From Phycisphaerales bacterium (GTDB lineage: Bacteria > Planctomycetota > Phycisphaerae > UBA1845), in the NCBI GenBank assembly GCA_030612785.1, contig JAUWNF010000264.1, positions 1-5,576 on the forward strand: 5,576 nucleotides of DNA, given 5' to 3'. The position numbers and the translations under genes were made by a program. How positions within the stretch are numbered: position 1 is the first letter of the stretch; each line of letters starts with the position of its first letter. Positions 1-5,570 of the stretch are shown here, one piece after another. The notes under the pieces are model-generated. The model saw only the letters and a list, made by a program, of their open reading frames with translations, ran no database searches and was not told where the DNA came from.

Positions 1-392
1 AAGGGGCTCGCATCATCGTCACCGGCGGTGCGGGGGTCGGCAGCAAGGAGAACTTCCAGTTGATTTACAACCTGGCGGGCGTGCTGGGTGGTGCCGTCGG
101 GGCGTCGCGGGCGGCGGTGGACAGCGGGTTCATCGACAAGCCCCACCAGGTGGGCCAGACCGGCACGACCGTACGGCCGGCGCTCTATGTGGCCTGCGGC
201 GTAAGCGGGGCGGTGCAACATCGGGCGGGCATGGAGGAATCGGCCAAGATCATTGCGGTCAACCGGGATGCGGAGGCCCCGATCCTCTCGATCGCCCACT
301 ACGGCATCGTTGGCGACCTGAATAAGGTGATCCCGATGATGATTAAGTCCATCCGCGAGCGTGCCCAGGAGTCGGCTGGACGATGCGACTGA
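1..392 (+). CDS. etfA: Electron transfer flavoprotein alpha subunit, C-terminal part (5' end outside window)
   Basis: Reading from base 3, the frame encodes the C-terminal FAD-binding domain of EtfA, the subunit that with EtfB takes electrons from acyl-CoA dehydrogenases and passes them to ETF:quinone oxidoreductase. Hallmarks seen in order are GGAGVGSKENF, GGAVGASRAAVDSG, QVGQTGTTVRPALYVACG, SGAVQHRAGM, INxDxEAPI-like VNRDAEAPI and HYGIVGDLNKVIP. These are the ETF alpha signature and adenine/flavin-contact segments. About 129 residues are visible, so roughly the N-terminal 60% of a usual 310-330 residue protein lies upstream. The end is intact, with the TGA at 390-392 lying inside the next gene, whose ATG is at 383. 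An acyl-CoA dehydrogenase lies downstream in the same run, which fits a shared electron-transfer role. etfB is expected upstream but is not visible. Confidence 0.96.
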   Translation, partial: GARIIVTGGAGVGSKENFQLIYNLAGVLGGAVGASRAAVDSGFIDKPHQVGQTGTTVRPALYVACGVSGAVQHRAGMEESAKIIAVNRDAEAPILSIAHYGIVGDLNKVIPMMIKSIRERAQESAGRCD

Positions 393-730
393 CGCGGTGG
401 CAACAAGAGCGGCGGCCACGGATCGAGCGTGAGCTGGCGCGCATAGTCGGCGCGTTACGGCGGCTCGGGGCCGGACGGGTGGTTCTGTTCGGCTCGCACG
501 CACGGGGCGATTTTAACGAAGCGAGCGACATCGACCTGCTGGTCATACTCGACACGAAGCAGCGCATGATCGAACGGATCGAACGCGTTCTCGAAGCGAT
601 CGACAGTGAGTTCACCGTCGAACCATTAGTATACACGCCTGATGAGTTTGAACGTCTCAAGGCAAACTGCGCCGCACTGATTGAAACCGTCGAACGCGAG
701 GGAAGGGTATTATATGAGCGATCCGCCTGA
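383..730 (+). CDS. MNT-family minimal nucleotidyltransferase (HEPN partner)
   Basis: A 115-residue protein of the minimal nucleotidyltransferase family (polymerase beta superfamily). The core motif GSHARGDFNEASDIDLLV lies at residues 37-54: G37-S38 followed by the metal-binding carboxylates D49 and D51. E80, in a strand before VYTPDEFERL, is a candidate for the third acidic residue. Length and the ending (EREGRVLYE) are normal for MNT proteins paired with HEPN genes. In studied MntA/HepT systems the MNT protein is an antitoxin that AMPylates its HEPN toxin; applying that here is inference. The ATG overlaps the end of etfA by 10 bases and has AGGAG at 367-371, 11 bases upstream, so coupling to etfA translation is likely. 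Its last 17 bases overlap the HEPN gene. GC content falls to about 52% over 541-720, against roughly 70% in parts of etfA. Confidence 0.92.
   Translation: MRLTRWQQERRPRIERELARIVGALRRLGAGRVVLFGSHARGDFNEASDIDLLVILDTKQRMIERIERVLEAIDSEFTVEPLVYTPDEFERLKANCAALIETVEREGRVLYERSA
698..707 (+). promoter_or_regulatory. Ribosome binding site choosing the HEPN start
   Basis: GAGGGAAGGG lies inside the end of the MNT gene, six bases before the ATG at 714. It favours that ATG over the in-frame TTG at 681. Confidence 0.6.
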
Positions 731-1133
731 CGCCAATCTCACGGAAGCTCACCGCTGGCTGCGGCAAGCCGAGGAACACCTGTCTGTCGCCCGGTGGGAC
801 GGTCAAGGCGAGTTCTGGGCGGCCGCCTGCTTTCAGGCCCAACAGGCGGCGGAGTTGGCCCTGAAGGCAGTGTTGATCCGTGAAGGTGAGCGATCCATCG
901 TAACGCATGGGGTGGTGGGTCTGGTCAAACGGGTGGGGAGGTATCACGCGAGCTTTGCTTCTATGGCGGCTGATGCACGCCGACTCGACCGGTACTATAT
1001 TCCGACCCGCTATCCTAACGGCCTGGCCAGCGGCACCGCCGCCGAGAACTTCGACCGCGAGGATTTCGACACAGCGATCGACGCCGCAACGAAAGTGATC
1101 GAATCCGCTCGAGAGACTGTCGAGCCAGCATAG
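714..1133 (+). CDS. HEPN domain protein paired with the MNT nucleotidyltransferase
   Basis: A 139-residue all-helical HEPN-domain protein. Family features are WLRQAEEHLSVAR (15-27), the AQQAAELALKAVL helix (42-54), H65 in the position of the usual tHxL segment, and LDRYYIPTRYPNG (91-103), typical of the HEPN group with YIPTRYP. Two-gene MNT/HEPN modules act as toxin-antitoxin or nucleotide-signalling units, the HEPN part often being an RNase. I do not see the catalytic R-X4-6-H motif at the usual C-terminal site, so RNase activity is uncertain. I chose the ATG at 714 because a purine-rich ribosome site lies six bases upstream (698-707). A TTG at 681 in the same frame would add 11 poorly conserved-looking residues. 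The gene overlaps the MNT gene by 17 bases and stops 14 bases before the acyl-CoA dehydrogenase start. Confidence 0.91.
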   Translation: MSDPPDANLTEAHRWLRQAEEHLSVARWDGQGEFWAAACFQAQQAAELALKAVLIREGERSIVTHGVVGLVKRVGRYHASFASMAADARRLDRYYIPTRYPNGLASGTAAENFDREDFDTAIDAATKVIESARETVEPA

Positions 1134-1136
1134 TAC

Positions 1137-1141
1137 GGAGG
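1137..1141 (+). promoter_or_regulatory. Ribosome binding site for the GTG start of the acyl-CoA dehydrogenase
   Basis: GGAGG lies six bases upstream of the GTG at 1148 and just after the HEPN stop codon. It supports the GTG start and shows that the dehydrogenase has a strong site of its own. Confidence 0.75.
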
Positions 1142-1147
1142 CGCTCC

Positions 1148-2908
1148 GTGGCGAACTTTTTCGAAGACAACCCAGACATTCAGTTCCTGTTCGACCACCT
1201 CGACCTGGCGAAGATCGCCGGAGTGCAGGAGGACGGGTTCACGCGAACCGATGGACCGGGCAGGGAATACGCTCCGCGCGACGCCGCCGACGCGGTCGAT
1301 AACTACCGGCGCATTCTCACTATCGTCGGCGACCTGGCGGCCGACTTCATCGCCCCGCGGGCCGAACAGGTCGATCTCGAGGGCAACACGCTCAACGAAG
1401 ACGGCACGGTGACGCTGGGGGAGAAGGTGCGCGAGAACCTCAAGGTGCTCGCCCAGGCCGACCTGACGGGCTTTACCCTGCCGCGCAAGTACGGCGGGCT
1501 GAACTGCCCGAATCTGGTGTACACCATGGCCATTGAAATGGTCAGCCGCGCCGACGCGTCGCTGATGAACATCTTCGGGCTCCAGGGCATCGCCGAAACC
1601 ATTAACGCCTTTGCGGATGACTCGATCAAGGACGAGTATCTGCCGCGCTTCTCCAGCGGCGAACTCACCGCGGCGATGGTGCTGACCGAACCGGACGCCG
1701 GTAGCGACCTGCAAGCCATCAGCCTGCGGGCCTGGCAGAACGACGACGGGCAATGGCGGCTTAGCGGGGTCAAGCGCTTCATCACCAACGGGTGCGGTGA
1801 ACTCCTGCTCACGCTGGCGCGGAGCGAGCCGGACATCAAGGACGGGCGTGGCTTGAGCTTGTTCGTCTCCGAGCGCAACGAGCGGATCAAGGTCCGTCAC
1901 CTCGAGGAGAAGCTGGGCATTCACGGCTCACCCACGTGTGAGTTGGTCTACGACGACGCCCCGGCCAAGCTGATCGGCGAGCGCCAGCTCGGGCTGATTC
2001 GCTACGTGATGAGTCTGATGAACGGCGCCCGGGTGGGGATCGCGGCCCAGTCGTTGGGGATAGCCGAGGCGGCCTACCGGGTAGCGCGGGAGTACGCCCA
2101 CACCCGCAAGCAGTTCGGGGTGTCCATCGAGCGTCTGCCCGCCGTGGCCGAGATGGTCACCGACATGAAGATCGCGCTCGAGGCTGCCCGCGCGCTGACC
2201 TACGCGACCAGCCGGCTGTGTGATCACGAGAACAACACCCTGCGGGTGCTCGAAGAGGCCGACCGGGGGCTGCGCACGCTATCCAAGGACGAGAAGAAGC
2301 GCTACAAAGGGGACTCGCGCACGCTCAAGCGGCTCAACGGCATGCTCACGCCGATGGCCAAGTACTACGCCAGCGAGATGTGCAACCGGGTCGCCAACGA
2401 CGCGATTCAGGTGCTGGGCGGTTCGGGGTACATGAAGGACTATCCCGTCGAGCGTTACTACCGCGACGCCCGCATAACCAATATCTACGAAGGCACCAGC
2501 CAGCTTCAGATCGTCGCCGCCGTGCGGGGGGTCTGTTCGGGGGCGTTCGAGAAGCATATCACCACCTTCGAGGAGCACGAGTTCAAGAACAAGGCCCTAC
2601 ATGAGCTCAAGCAGATGCTCGGTGAGGGCAAGGAATTGGTGCTCAAAGGTGGCGCATTCGCGAAGGAGCGCGGCAACGAGTACATGGATCTGTACGGTCG
2701 CAAGCTGGTTGACGCGGCCGCGGCCGTGCTGATCAGCCACCTGTTCCTCCGCCAGGCCGAAGCCAACGAACGCAAGCGCCTGATCGCTCGACGGTTCATC
2801 GAGCGTGAACTGCCGACGATCCACCGCGACATCGAGTTGGTGTGCAGTGGGGATCGGACCCCGCTCGACGAGTTCGAAGCCATCGCCGGCCCGCCGGTAG
2901 CGAAGTAG
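1148..2908 (+). CDS. Acyl-CoA dehydrogenase, long form with C-terminal extension
   Basis: A 586-residue FAD-dependent acyl-CoA dehydrogenase that introduces the alpha,beta double bond in an acyl-CoA and hands electrons to ETF. Seen in order: N-terminal helical domain (about 45-165), beta-domain signature MVLTEPDAGSD (177-187), FITNG (211-215), helical C domain with RKQFG (320-324), the second family signature in QVLGGSGYMKDYPVERYYRD (421-440), and ITNIYEGTSQLQ with E448 aligning to the usual catalytic glutamate of MCAD-type enzymes. About 125 residues follow this, plus a charged insert near 360-397; together they explain the excess over the usual 380. This architecture resembles the roughly 600-residue subfamily with an acetyl-CoA-dehydrogenase-like C-terminal domain, which also contains DmdC. 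Substrate chain length cannot be read from the sequence. The GTG start has a good ribosome site. Placement after etfA supports function with ETF. Confidence 0.96.
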   Translation: MANFFEDNPDIQFLFDHLDLAKIAGVQEDGFTRTDGPGREYAPRDAADAVDNYRRILTIVGDLAADFIAPRAEQVDLEGNTLNEDGTVTLGEKVRENLKVLAQADLTGFTLPRKYGGLNCPNLVYTMAIEMVSRADASLMNIFGLQGIAETINAFADDSIKDEYLPRFSSGELTAAMVLTEPDAGSDLQAISLRAWQNDDGQWRLSGVKRFITNGCGELLLTLARSEPDIKDGRGLSLFVSERNERIKVRHLEEKLGIHGSPTCELVYDDAPAKLIGERQLGLIRYVMSLMNGARVGIAAQSLGIAEAAYRVAREYAHTRKQFGVSIERLPAVAEMVTDMKIALEAARALTYATSRLCDHENNTLRVLEEADRGLRTLSKDEKKRYKGDSRTLKRLNGMLTPMAKYYASEMCNRVANDAIQVLGGSGYMKDYPVERYYRDARITNIYEGTSQLQIVAAVRGVCSGAFEKHITTFEEHEFKNKALHELKQMLGEGKELVLKGGAFAKERGNEYMDLYGRKLVDAAAAVLISHLFLRQAEANERKRLIARRFIERELPTIHRDIELVCSGDRTPLDEFEAIAGPPVAK

Positions 2909-2930
2909 CGTCACCCCTCGTGGGTGACGC
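2908..2930 (+). terminator. Hairpin after the acyl-CoA dehydrogenase, possible terminator
   Basis: A perfect 9-bp GC-rich stem (GCGTCACCC with GGGTGACGC) around a five-base loop (CTCGT). Its first base is the last base of the TAG stop codon. No T-run follows on the plus strand, so it may be a Rho-assisted or weak terminator or a 3'-end stabiliser. Its position at the end of the gene run favours a 3'-end role. Confidence 0.5.
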
Positions 2931-2997
2931 GGGTGCTTCATCCTTCGCGCGAAAGAAAACGAGAGACTGTAACACCTTTACGGAGCGCCGCGCCGGG

Positions 2998-3119
2998 GTG
3001 GCACGGTCAAGCAGAGCCGCCGAAGGCGGTGAAGCTTGTCCGCGGCGAACAGCCCTTTCGTTTCGACACGGTCAAGGCTCGATCCTTCCTTCGGTCGGAC
3101 CGATCCTTGACCATGCCAC
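2998..3119. repeat. Twin-hairpin palindromic element in the convergent intergenic gap
   Basis: The outer arms 2998-3011 (GTGGCACGGTCAAG) and 3106-3119 (CTTGACCATGCCAC) are inverted repeats matching at 13 of 14 positions. Inside are two hairpins. The first, 3002-3044, pairs CACGGTCAAGC with GCTTGTCCGCG (two mismatches) and has a 5-bp CCGCC/GGCGG tip with a GAA loop. The second, 3070-3112, pairs GGTCAAGG perfectly with CCTTGACC and has further short stems inside. CACGGTCAAG occurs as a direct repeat at 3002-3011 and 3067-3076. The layout resembles REP/REPIN-like or small nonautonomous elements, but the family is unidentified. The rest of the 2931-3171 gap holds no convincing gene. Confidence 0.65.
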
Positions 3120-3171
3120 ACATCAGGAAACAGGTTTTCTTGGTCGTCTCTCTGCAAAGGGTGTTGATTGA

Positions 3172-3426
3172 TTATTCGCCTTTGGCTCGCCGCTTGGGCC
3201 TGGCGCCGTCGAGCGGTTCGATGCGGGTGATGTGGACCGGATCGCAGTAGACACTGCGCTCCGGGACACCGTCGGCCTCCGGCGGTTGGGCGATGAACAC
3301 GACGGTAGTTGTTACCGCCATCATCTCAGGGTGCGAAACGTCATAAGACGCCCCGTCCGAGACGTGAATACGGATCGGAGCAAAGGGCTGTCTTCGCAAA
3401 TGCGTCAGGATTCCCTTCGGCCGCAC
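3172..3426 (-). CDS. Small conserved hypothetical protein (planctomycete-type)
   Basis: An 84-residue protein of unknown function. From memory, the pattern of short N-terminal helix, then QPFAPIRIHVSDGASYDVSH (13-32), a hydrophobic TTTVVFIA strand (39-46), and VYCDPVHITRIEPL (59-72) matches a small hypothetical family common in Planctomycetota. I know of no tested role. No signal peptide or membrane segment is visible; the tail is basic (RPKRRAK). It probably forms a small beta-rich fold. The start is GTG at 3424-3426: an in-frame TAG lies four codons upstream, leaving no room for another start, and GAGGTG sits four bases before it. A sigma70-like promoter lies directly upstream, so it is probably transcribed independently of the carbamoyltransferase pair. 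Confidence 0.8.
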   Translation of the reverse strand: MRPKGILTHLRRQPFAPIRIHVSDGASYDVSHPEMMAVTTTVVFIAQPPEADGVPERSVYCDPVHITRIEPLDGARPKRRAKGE

Positions 3427-3430
3427 GATG

Positions 3431-3436
3431 CACCTC
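3431..3436 (-). promoter_or_regulatory. Ribosome binding site for the 84-residue protein
   Basis: GAGGTG on the minus strand, four bases ahead of the GTG codon at 3426. It supports that non-ATG start. Confidence 0.6.
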
Positions 3437-3443
3437 TACGAAC

Positions 3444-3472
3444 ATTCTACAACGCCATGGCTTGCAGGACAA
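3444..3472 (-). promoter_or_regulatory. Sigma70-like promoter for the 84-residue protein
   Basis: On the minus strand, TTGTCC (3472-3467, four of six consensus bases) and TAGAAT (3449-3444, five of six) are separated by exactly 17 bases. Transcription would start near 3437, giving a leader of about 10 bases beginning almost at the ribosome site. This is a prediction from consensus only. Confidence 0.5.
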
Positions 3473-3474
3473 CG

Positions 3475-3551
3475 CCAATCCGAACCCCGAACTCGGCAAT
3501 GGGGCACCCGACACCCGGCTGAAAGCTGATCGCTGAAAGCTGACAGCTTCT
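3475..3551. repeat. Degenerate heptanucleotide tandem block
   Basis: Eleven consecutive 7-base units keep one phase over 77 bp. The clearest part is 3518-3545, four GCTGANN units (GCTGAAA, GCTGATC, GCTGAAA, GCTGACA), giving a perfect 12-base direct repeat GCTGAAAGCTGA at 3518-3529 and 3532-3543. Farther left are paired units GGCACCC/GACACCC (3503-3516) and GAACCCC/GAACTCG (3482-3495). The block ends one base from the stop codon of the 52-residue protein. Its right end contains a small hairpin, AAGCT-GAC-AGCTT (3537-3549). The four GCTGANN units are certain; the extension leftwards is weaker. Confidence 0.7.
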
Positions 3552-3552
3552 T

Positions 3553-3711
3553 CTAAAACAGCGGGTAGACGAAAGGCGCCAGGGGGGATGAACTGGCGAA
3601 CAGAATCAGGGCCCCCACCACCAGGAGCACCACTACCAGCGGAATCATCCACCACTTCTTCTCGTGCCTGATGAACGCGAAAAACTCTTTGAGCAGGGAT
3701 TGACTGGCCAT
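3553..3711 (-). CDS. DUF5989/SxtK-type membrane microprotein
   Basis: A 52-residue single-pass membrane protein. It begins MASQSLLKEFFAFIRHEKKW, followed by a hydrophobic helix at about residues 22-40 (MIPLVVVLLVVGALILFAS) and the tail SSPLAPFVYPLF. This layout of LxEF, RxxKKWW, one membrane helix and an APFxYxLF end is what I recognise as the DUF5989 family, which includes SxtK of saxitoxin clusters. Such genes are repeatedly found next to O-carbamoyltransferases; their function is unknown. Basic residues before the helix suggest the N terminus faces the cytoplasm. It lies 86 bases downstream of the carbamoyltransferase on the same strand. A GGAG (3726-3723) is 11 bases from the ATG, so the ribosome site is only moderate. 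A plausible role is to bring the enzyme or its substrate to the membrane (inference). Confidence 0.88.
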   Translation of the reverse strand: MASQSLLKEFFAFIRHEKKWWMIPLVVVLLVVGALILFASSSPLAPFVYPLF

Positions 3712-3752
3712 CAGAAACTCGACTCCGCACCCGGGGTTTCGCGTCAGTTGTA

Positions 3753-3775
3753 GCGGCCTGCGTCTCGCCGGCCGC
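3753..3775 (-). other. GC-rich hairpin between carbamoyltransferase and microprotein genes
   Basis: An imperfect 9-bp stem (one mismatch) with a five-base loop pairs GCGGCC at 3753-3758 with GGCCGC at 3770-3775. It sits in the 86-base gap between the two genes. It could stabilise or process the transcript, but no T-run follows, so it is not a convincing terminator. GC-rich DNA forms such stems by chance fairly often. Confidence 0.3.
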
Positions 3776-3797
3776 GACCGCGCGCCGGCGCCGCATT

Positions 3798-5570
3798 CTA
3801 CGCCACAAGCGAACTGGCCTCCAGCGCGATGCTACGCTTCATCCCGGCTGCATAGTCGACCTCGGCCGGCTTCTCCCGGACCAGGTAGTTGCCCATCACC
3901 ACCGCGTCAATACCGGTCTTGACGAAGGTGTTGATGGCGGCCTGCGGCGTGCAGACGATCGGTTCGCCGCGGACGTTGAACGAGGTATTGACCACCACCG
4001 GGATGCCGGTTCGGTCACCGAAGGTCTTGATCAGACGATAGTACATGCGGTTATGCTGCTCGGTTACGGTCTGCACCCGGCCGGTGCCATCCCGGTGGGT
4101 TATGGTGGGCAGCACGCTGTGCATCTCGGGACGCACCTTGGGCACCAGCAGCATGTACGGCGCGTCCAGGCCTTCGGGCATTTCGAAGTATTCATGGGCG
4201 TGCTCCTTGAGCACGGCGGGGGCAAACGGCCGGAAGGGCTCGCGGAACTTCACCTTGGCATTGATGATGTCTTTCATCTTCGGGTTGCGTGCGTCGGCCA
4301 ACAACGATCGCGAACCCAAGGCCCGCGGGCCGAATTCCATACGCCCCTGGAACCAGCCCACCACTTTGCCCTCTTCGATCAGCGAGGCGGTCGTCTCCAG
4401 CAGGTCTTCTTCCCGAGCGAAGTAATGGTAGGGGATGTTGTTGCGGGTGAGGGTCGCCTCGATCTGTTCATCGGTGAACGACGGTCCCCACAAGGCATGC
4501 TCCATCACGAACGTTCGCGGCTTCTTCAGCACTGAGTTATACAGGTAGAACGCCGTGCCCAGCGCCCCCCCCGAATCACCCGCCGCCGGCTGAATGAACA
4601 CGTTCTTGAAGCCCGACTCTTGCAGGATCCGCCAGTTGGCCACACAGTTCAGCCCCACCCCCCCGCCGATACACAGGTTGTCCAGCCCGGTCCCCTTATG
4701 GACGTGGGTGGCCATCTTCACCATGATCTCTTCAACAATCTTCTGTCCGGAGTGGGCGATGTCCTGGTGGAACTCATCGAGTTCGGTCTCGACCGGGCGT
4801 TGGGGTCGGCCGAACAACTCTTCCCAGCGGCGGTTGAAGATGCACCGCGTGGAGTAGTGGTGCGCGAAGTACTTCATGTTCAGCCGGAAGCTGCCGTCCT
4901 CGCGGATGTCCACCACTTCGCGGAACTGGTCCACATACGTCGGTTTTCCGTAGGGGGCCAGCCCCATGACTTTCCATTCGGCGTCGTTGACCCGAAAACC
5001 CAGGTAGGCGGTGATCGCGCTGAATAGCAATCCTACCGAGTGCGGGAATCGAATCTCCTTGTCGAAGCGGATTTCGGTGCCCCTGCCGACGCCCCATGCC
5101 GTCGTGGTCCACTCGCCGACACCGTCAGCGGTGATGATCGCCGCCTCGTCGAATTCGGAGACCAGAAATGCGCTGGCCGCATGGGCCAGATGGTGCTGGC
5201 AGTAGTAGATGTCCTTGTCGGTGCCGAGTTCCTTCTGGATCGTCCGCCCGATGCGCAGCTTGGTCATCAGCCAGATCGGCATGCTCCGGACCCAGGTCCA
5301 GTAGGTCAGCGGCCAGCTTGTCAGCGTTGTTTCCAAAATGCGCGAGAACTTGACCAGCGGTTTCTCGTAGAACCCGATGTAGTCCACTTCGTTGATGGTG
5401 ATGCCCGCCTCGTCCAGGCAATACCGAATCGCTTGCGATGGGAAATCGCTGTAGTGCTTCCGGCGGTTGAAGCGCTCCTCCTCCGCGGCGGCCACCAGTT
5501 GCCCGTCCTTCACCAGGGCGGCCCCGGCGTCATGGTAGTAGCATGAGATTCCCAAAACGTACACGGGCAA
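3798..5570 (-). CDS. Carbamoyltransferase, NodU/CmcH/TobZ (SxtI-like) family
   Basis: About 590 residues, the usual family length. These enzymes make carbamoyl-adenylate from carbamoyl phosphate and ATP and transfer the carbamoyl group to a hydroxyl, as in nodulation factor, cephamycin, tobramycin and saxitoxin pathways. The N-terminal Kae1-like domain shows GISCYYHDAGAAL (7-19), EEERFNRRKH (30-39), HHLAHAASAF (126-135, metal-ligand histidines H126/H130), ADGVGEW (D149), GGGVGLNCVANWRI (302-315) and AAGDSGGALG (D332). The YrdC-like C-terminal domain shows GRMEFGPRALGSRSLLADAR (409-428), FREPFRPFAPAVL and NTSFNVRGEPIVCTP (528-542). All key motifs look intact. The acceptor is unknown. The TTG at 5570 is the first available start, but the window ends six bases beyond it with no upstream stop in frame and no well-spaced ribosome site, so the true start may lie outside. 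Confidence 0.95.
   Translation of the reverse strand: MPVYVLGISCYYHDAGAALVKDGQLVAAAEEERFNRRKHYSDFPSQAIRYCLDEAGITINEVDYIGFYEKPLVKFSRILETTLTSWPLTYWTWVRSMPIWLMTKLRIGRTIQKELGTDKDIYYCQHHLAHAASAFLVSEFDEAAIITADGVGEWTTTAWGVGRGTEIRFDKEIRFPHSVGLLFSAITAYLGFRVNDAEWKVMGLAPYGKPTYVDQFREVVDIREDGSFRLNMKYFAHHYSTRCIFNRRWEELFGRPQRPVETELDEFHQDIAHSGQKIVEEIMVKMATHVHKGTGLDNLCIGGGVGLNCVANWRILQESGFKNVFIQPAAGDSGGALGTAFYLYNSVLKKPRTFVMEHALWGPSFTDEQIEATLTRNNIPYHYFAREEDLLETTASLIEEGKVVGWFQGRMEFGPRALGSRSLLADARNPKMKDIINAKVKFREPFRPFAPAVLKEHAHEYFEMPEGLDAPYMLLVPKVRPEMHSVLPTITHRDGTGRVQTVTEQHNRMYYRLIKTFGDRTGIPVVVNTSFNVRGEPIVCTPQAAINTFVKTGIDAVVMGNYLVREKPAEVDYAAGMKRSIALEASSLVA

Noticed and set aside
569..590. Short direct repeat and GAACGCGTTC palindrome within the nucleotidyltransferase gene
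   Set aside because: It is explained by the coding of an alternating charged helix (RMIERIERVLE) and has no other supporting structure.
930..947. R-X4-H at HEPN residues 73-78 as the RNase active site
   Set aside because: It sits in the middle of the domain instead of the late helix where the HEPN catalytic motif is normally found, so it is probably coincidental.
1010..1924. 304-residue minus-strand frame opposite the dehydrogenase
   Set aside because: It mirrors a GC-rich real gene whose catalytic motifs are intact, and its own translation shows no domain.
2944..2953. Perfect 10-bp palindrome TTCGCGCGAA as an operator
   Set aside because: It lies downstream of one gene and far from any start codon, and CG-rich palindromes of this size are common in such DNA.
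2998..3119. CRISPR-like array
   Set aside because: Only two copies of a 10-base direct repeat are present, and the spacing is filled by self-complementary hairpins, not unique spacers.
2842..3250. Two overlapping plus-strand frames (2842-3171 and 2924-3250) after the dehydrogenase
   Set aside because: They run through the hairpins and the palindromic element and into the opposite-strand 84-residue gene, with low-complexity composition and no family features.
3341..3808. 155-residue minus-strand reading frame spanning the heptad block and the microprotein
   Set aside because: It is arginine- and serine-rich with no recognisable motif, overlaps the well-supported 52-residue membrane protein and the promoter of the 84-residue gene, and owes part of its length to the repeat region.
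4045..5546. Several plus-strand frames opposite the carbamoyltransferase
   Set aside because: All are antisense shadows of a full-length enzyme with every family motif in place.
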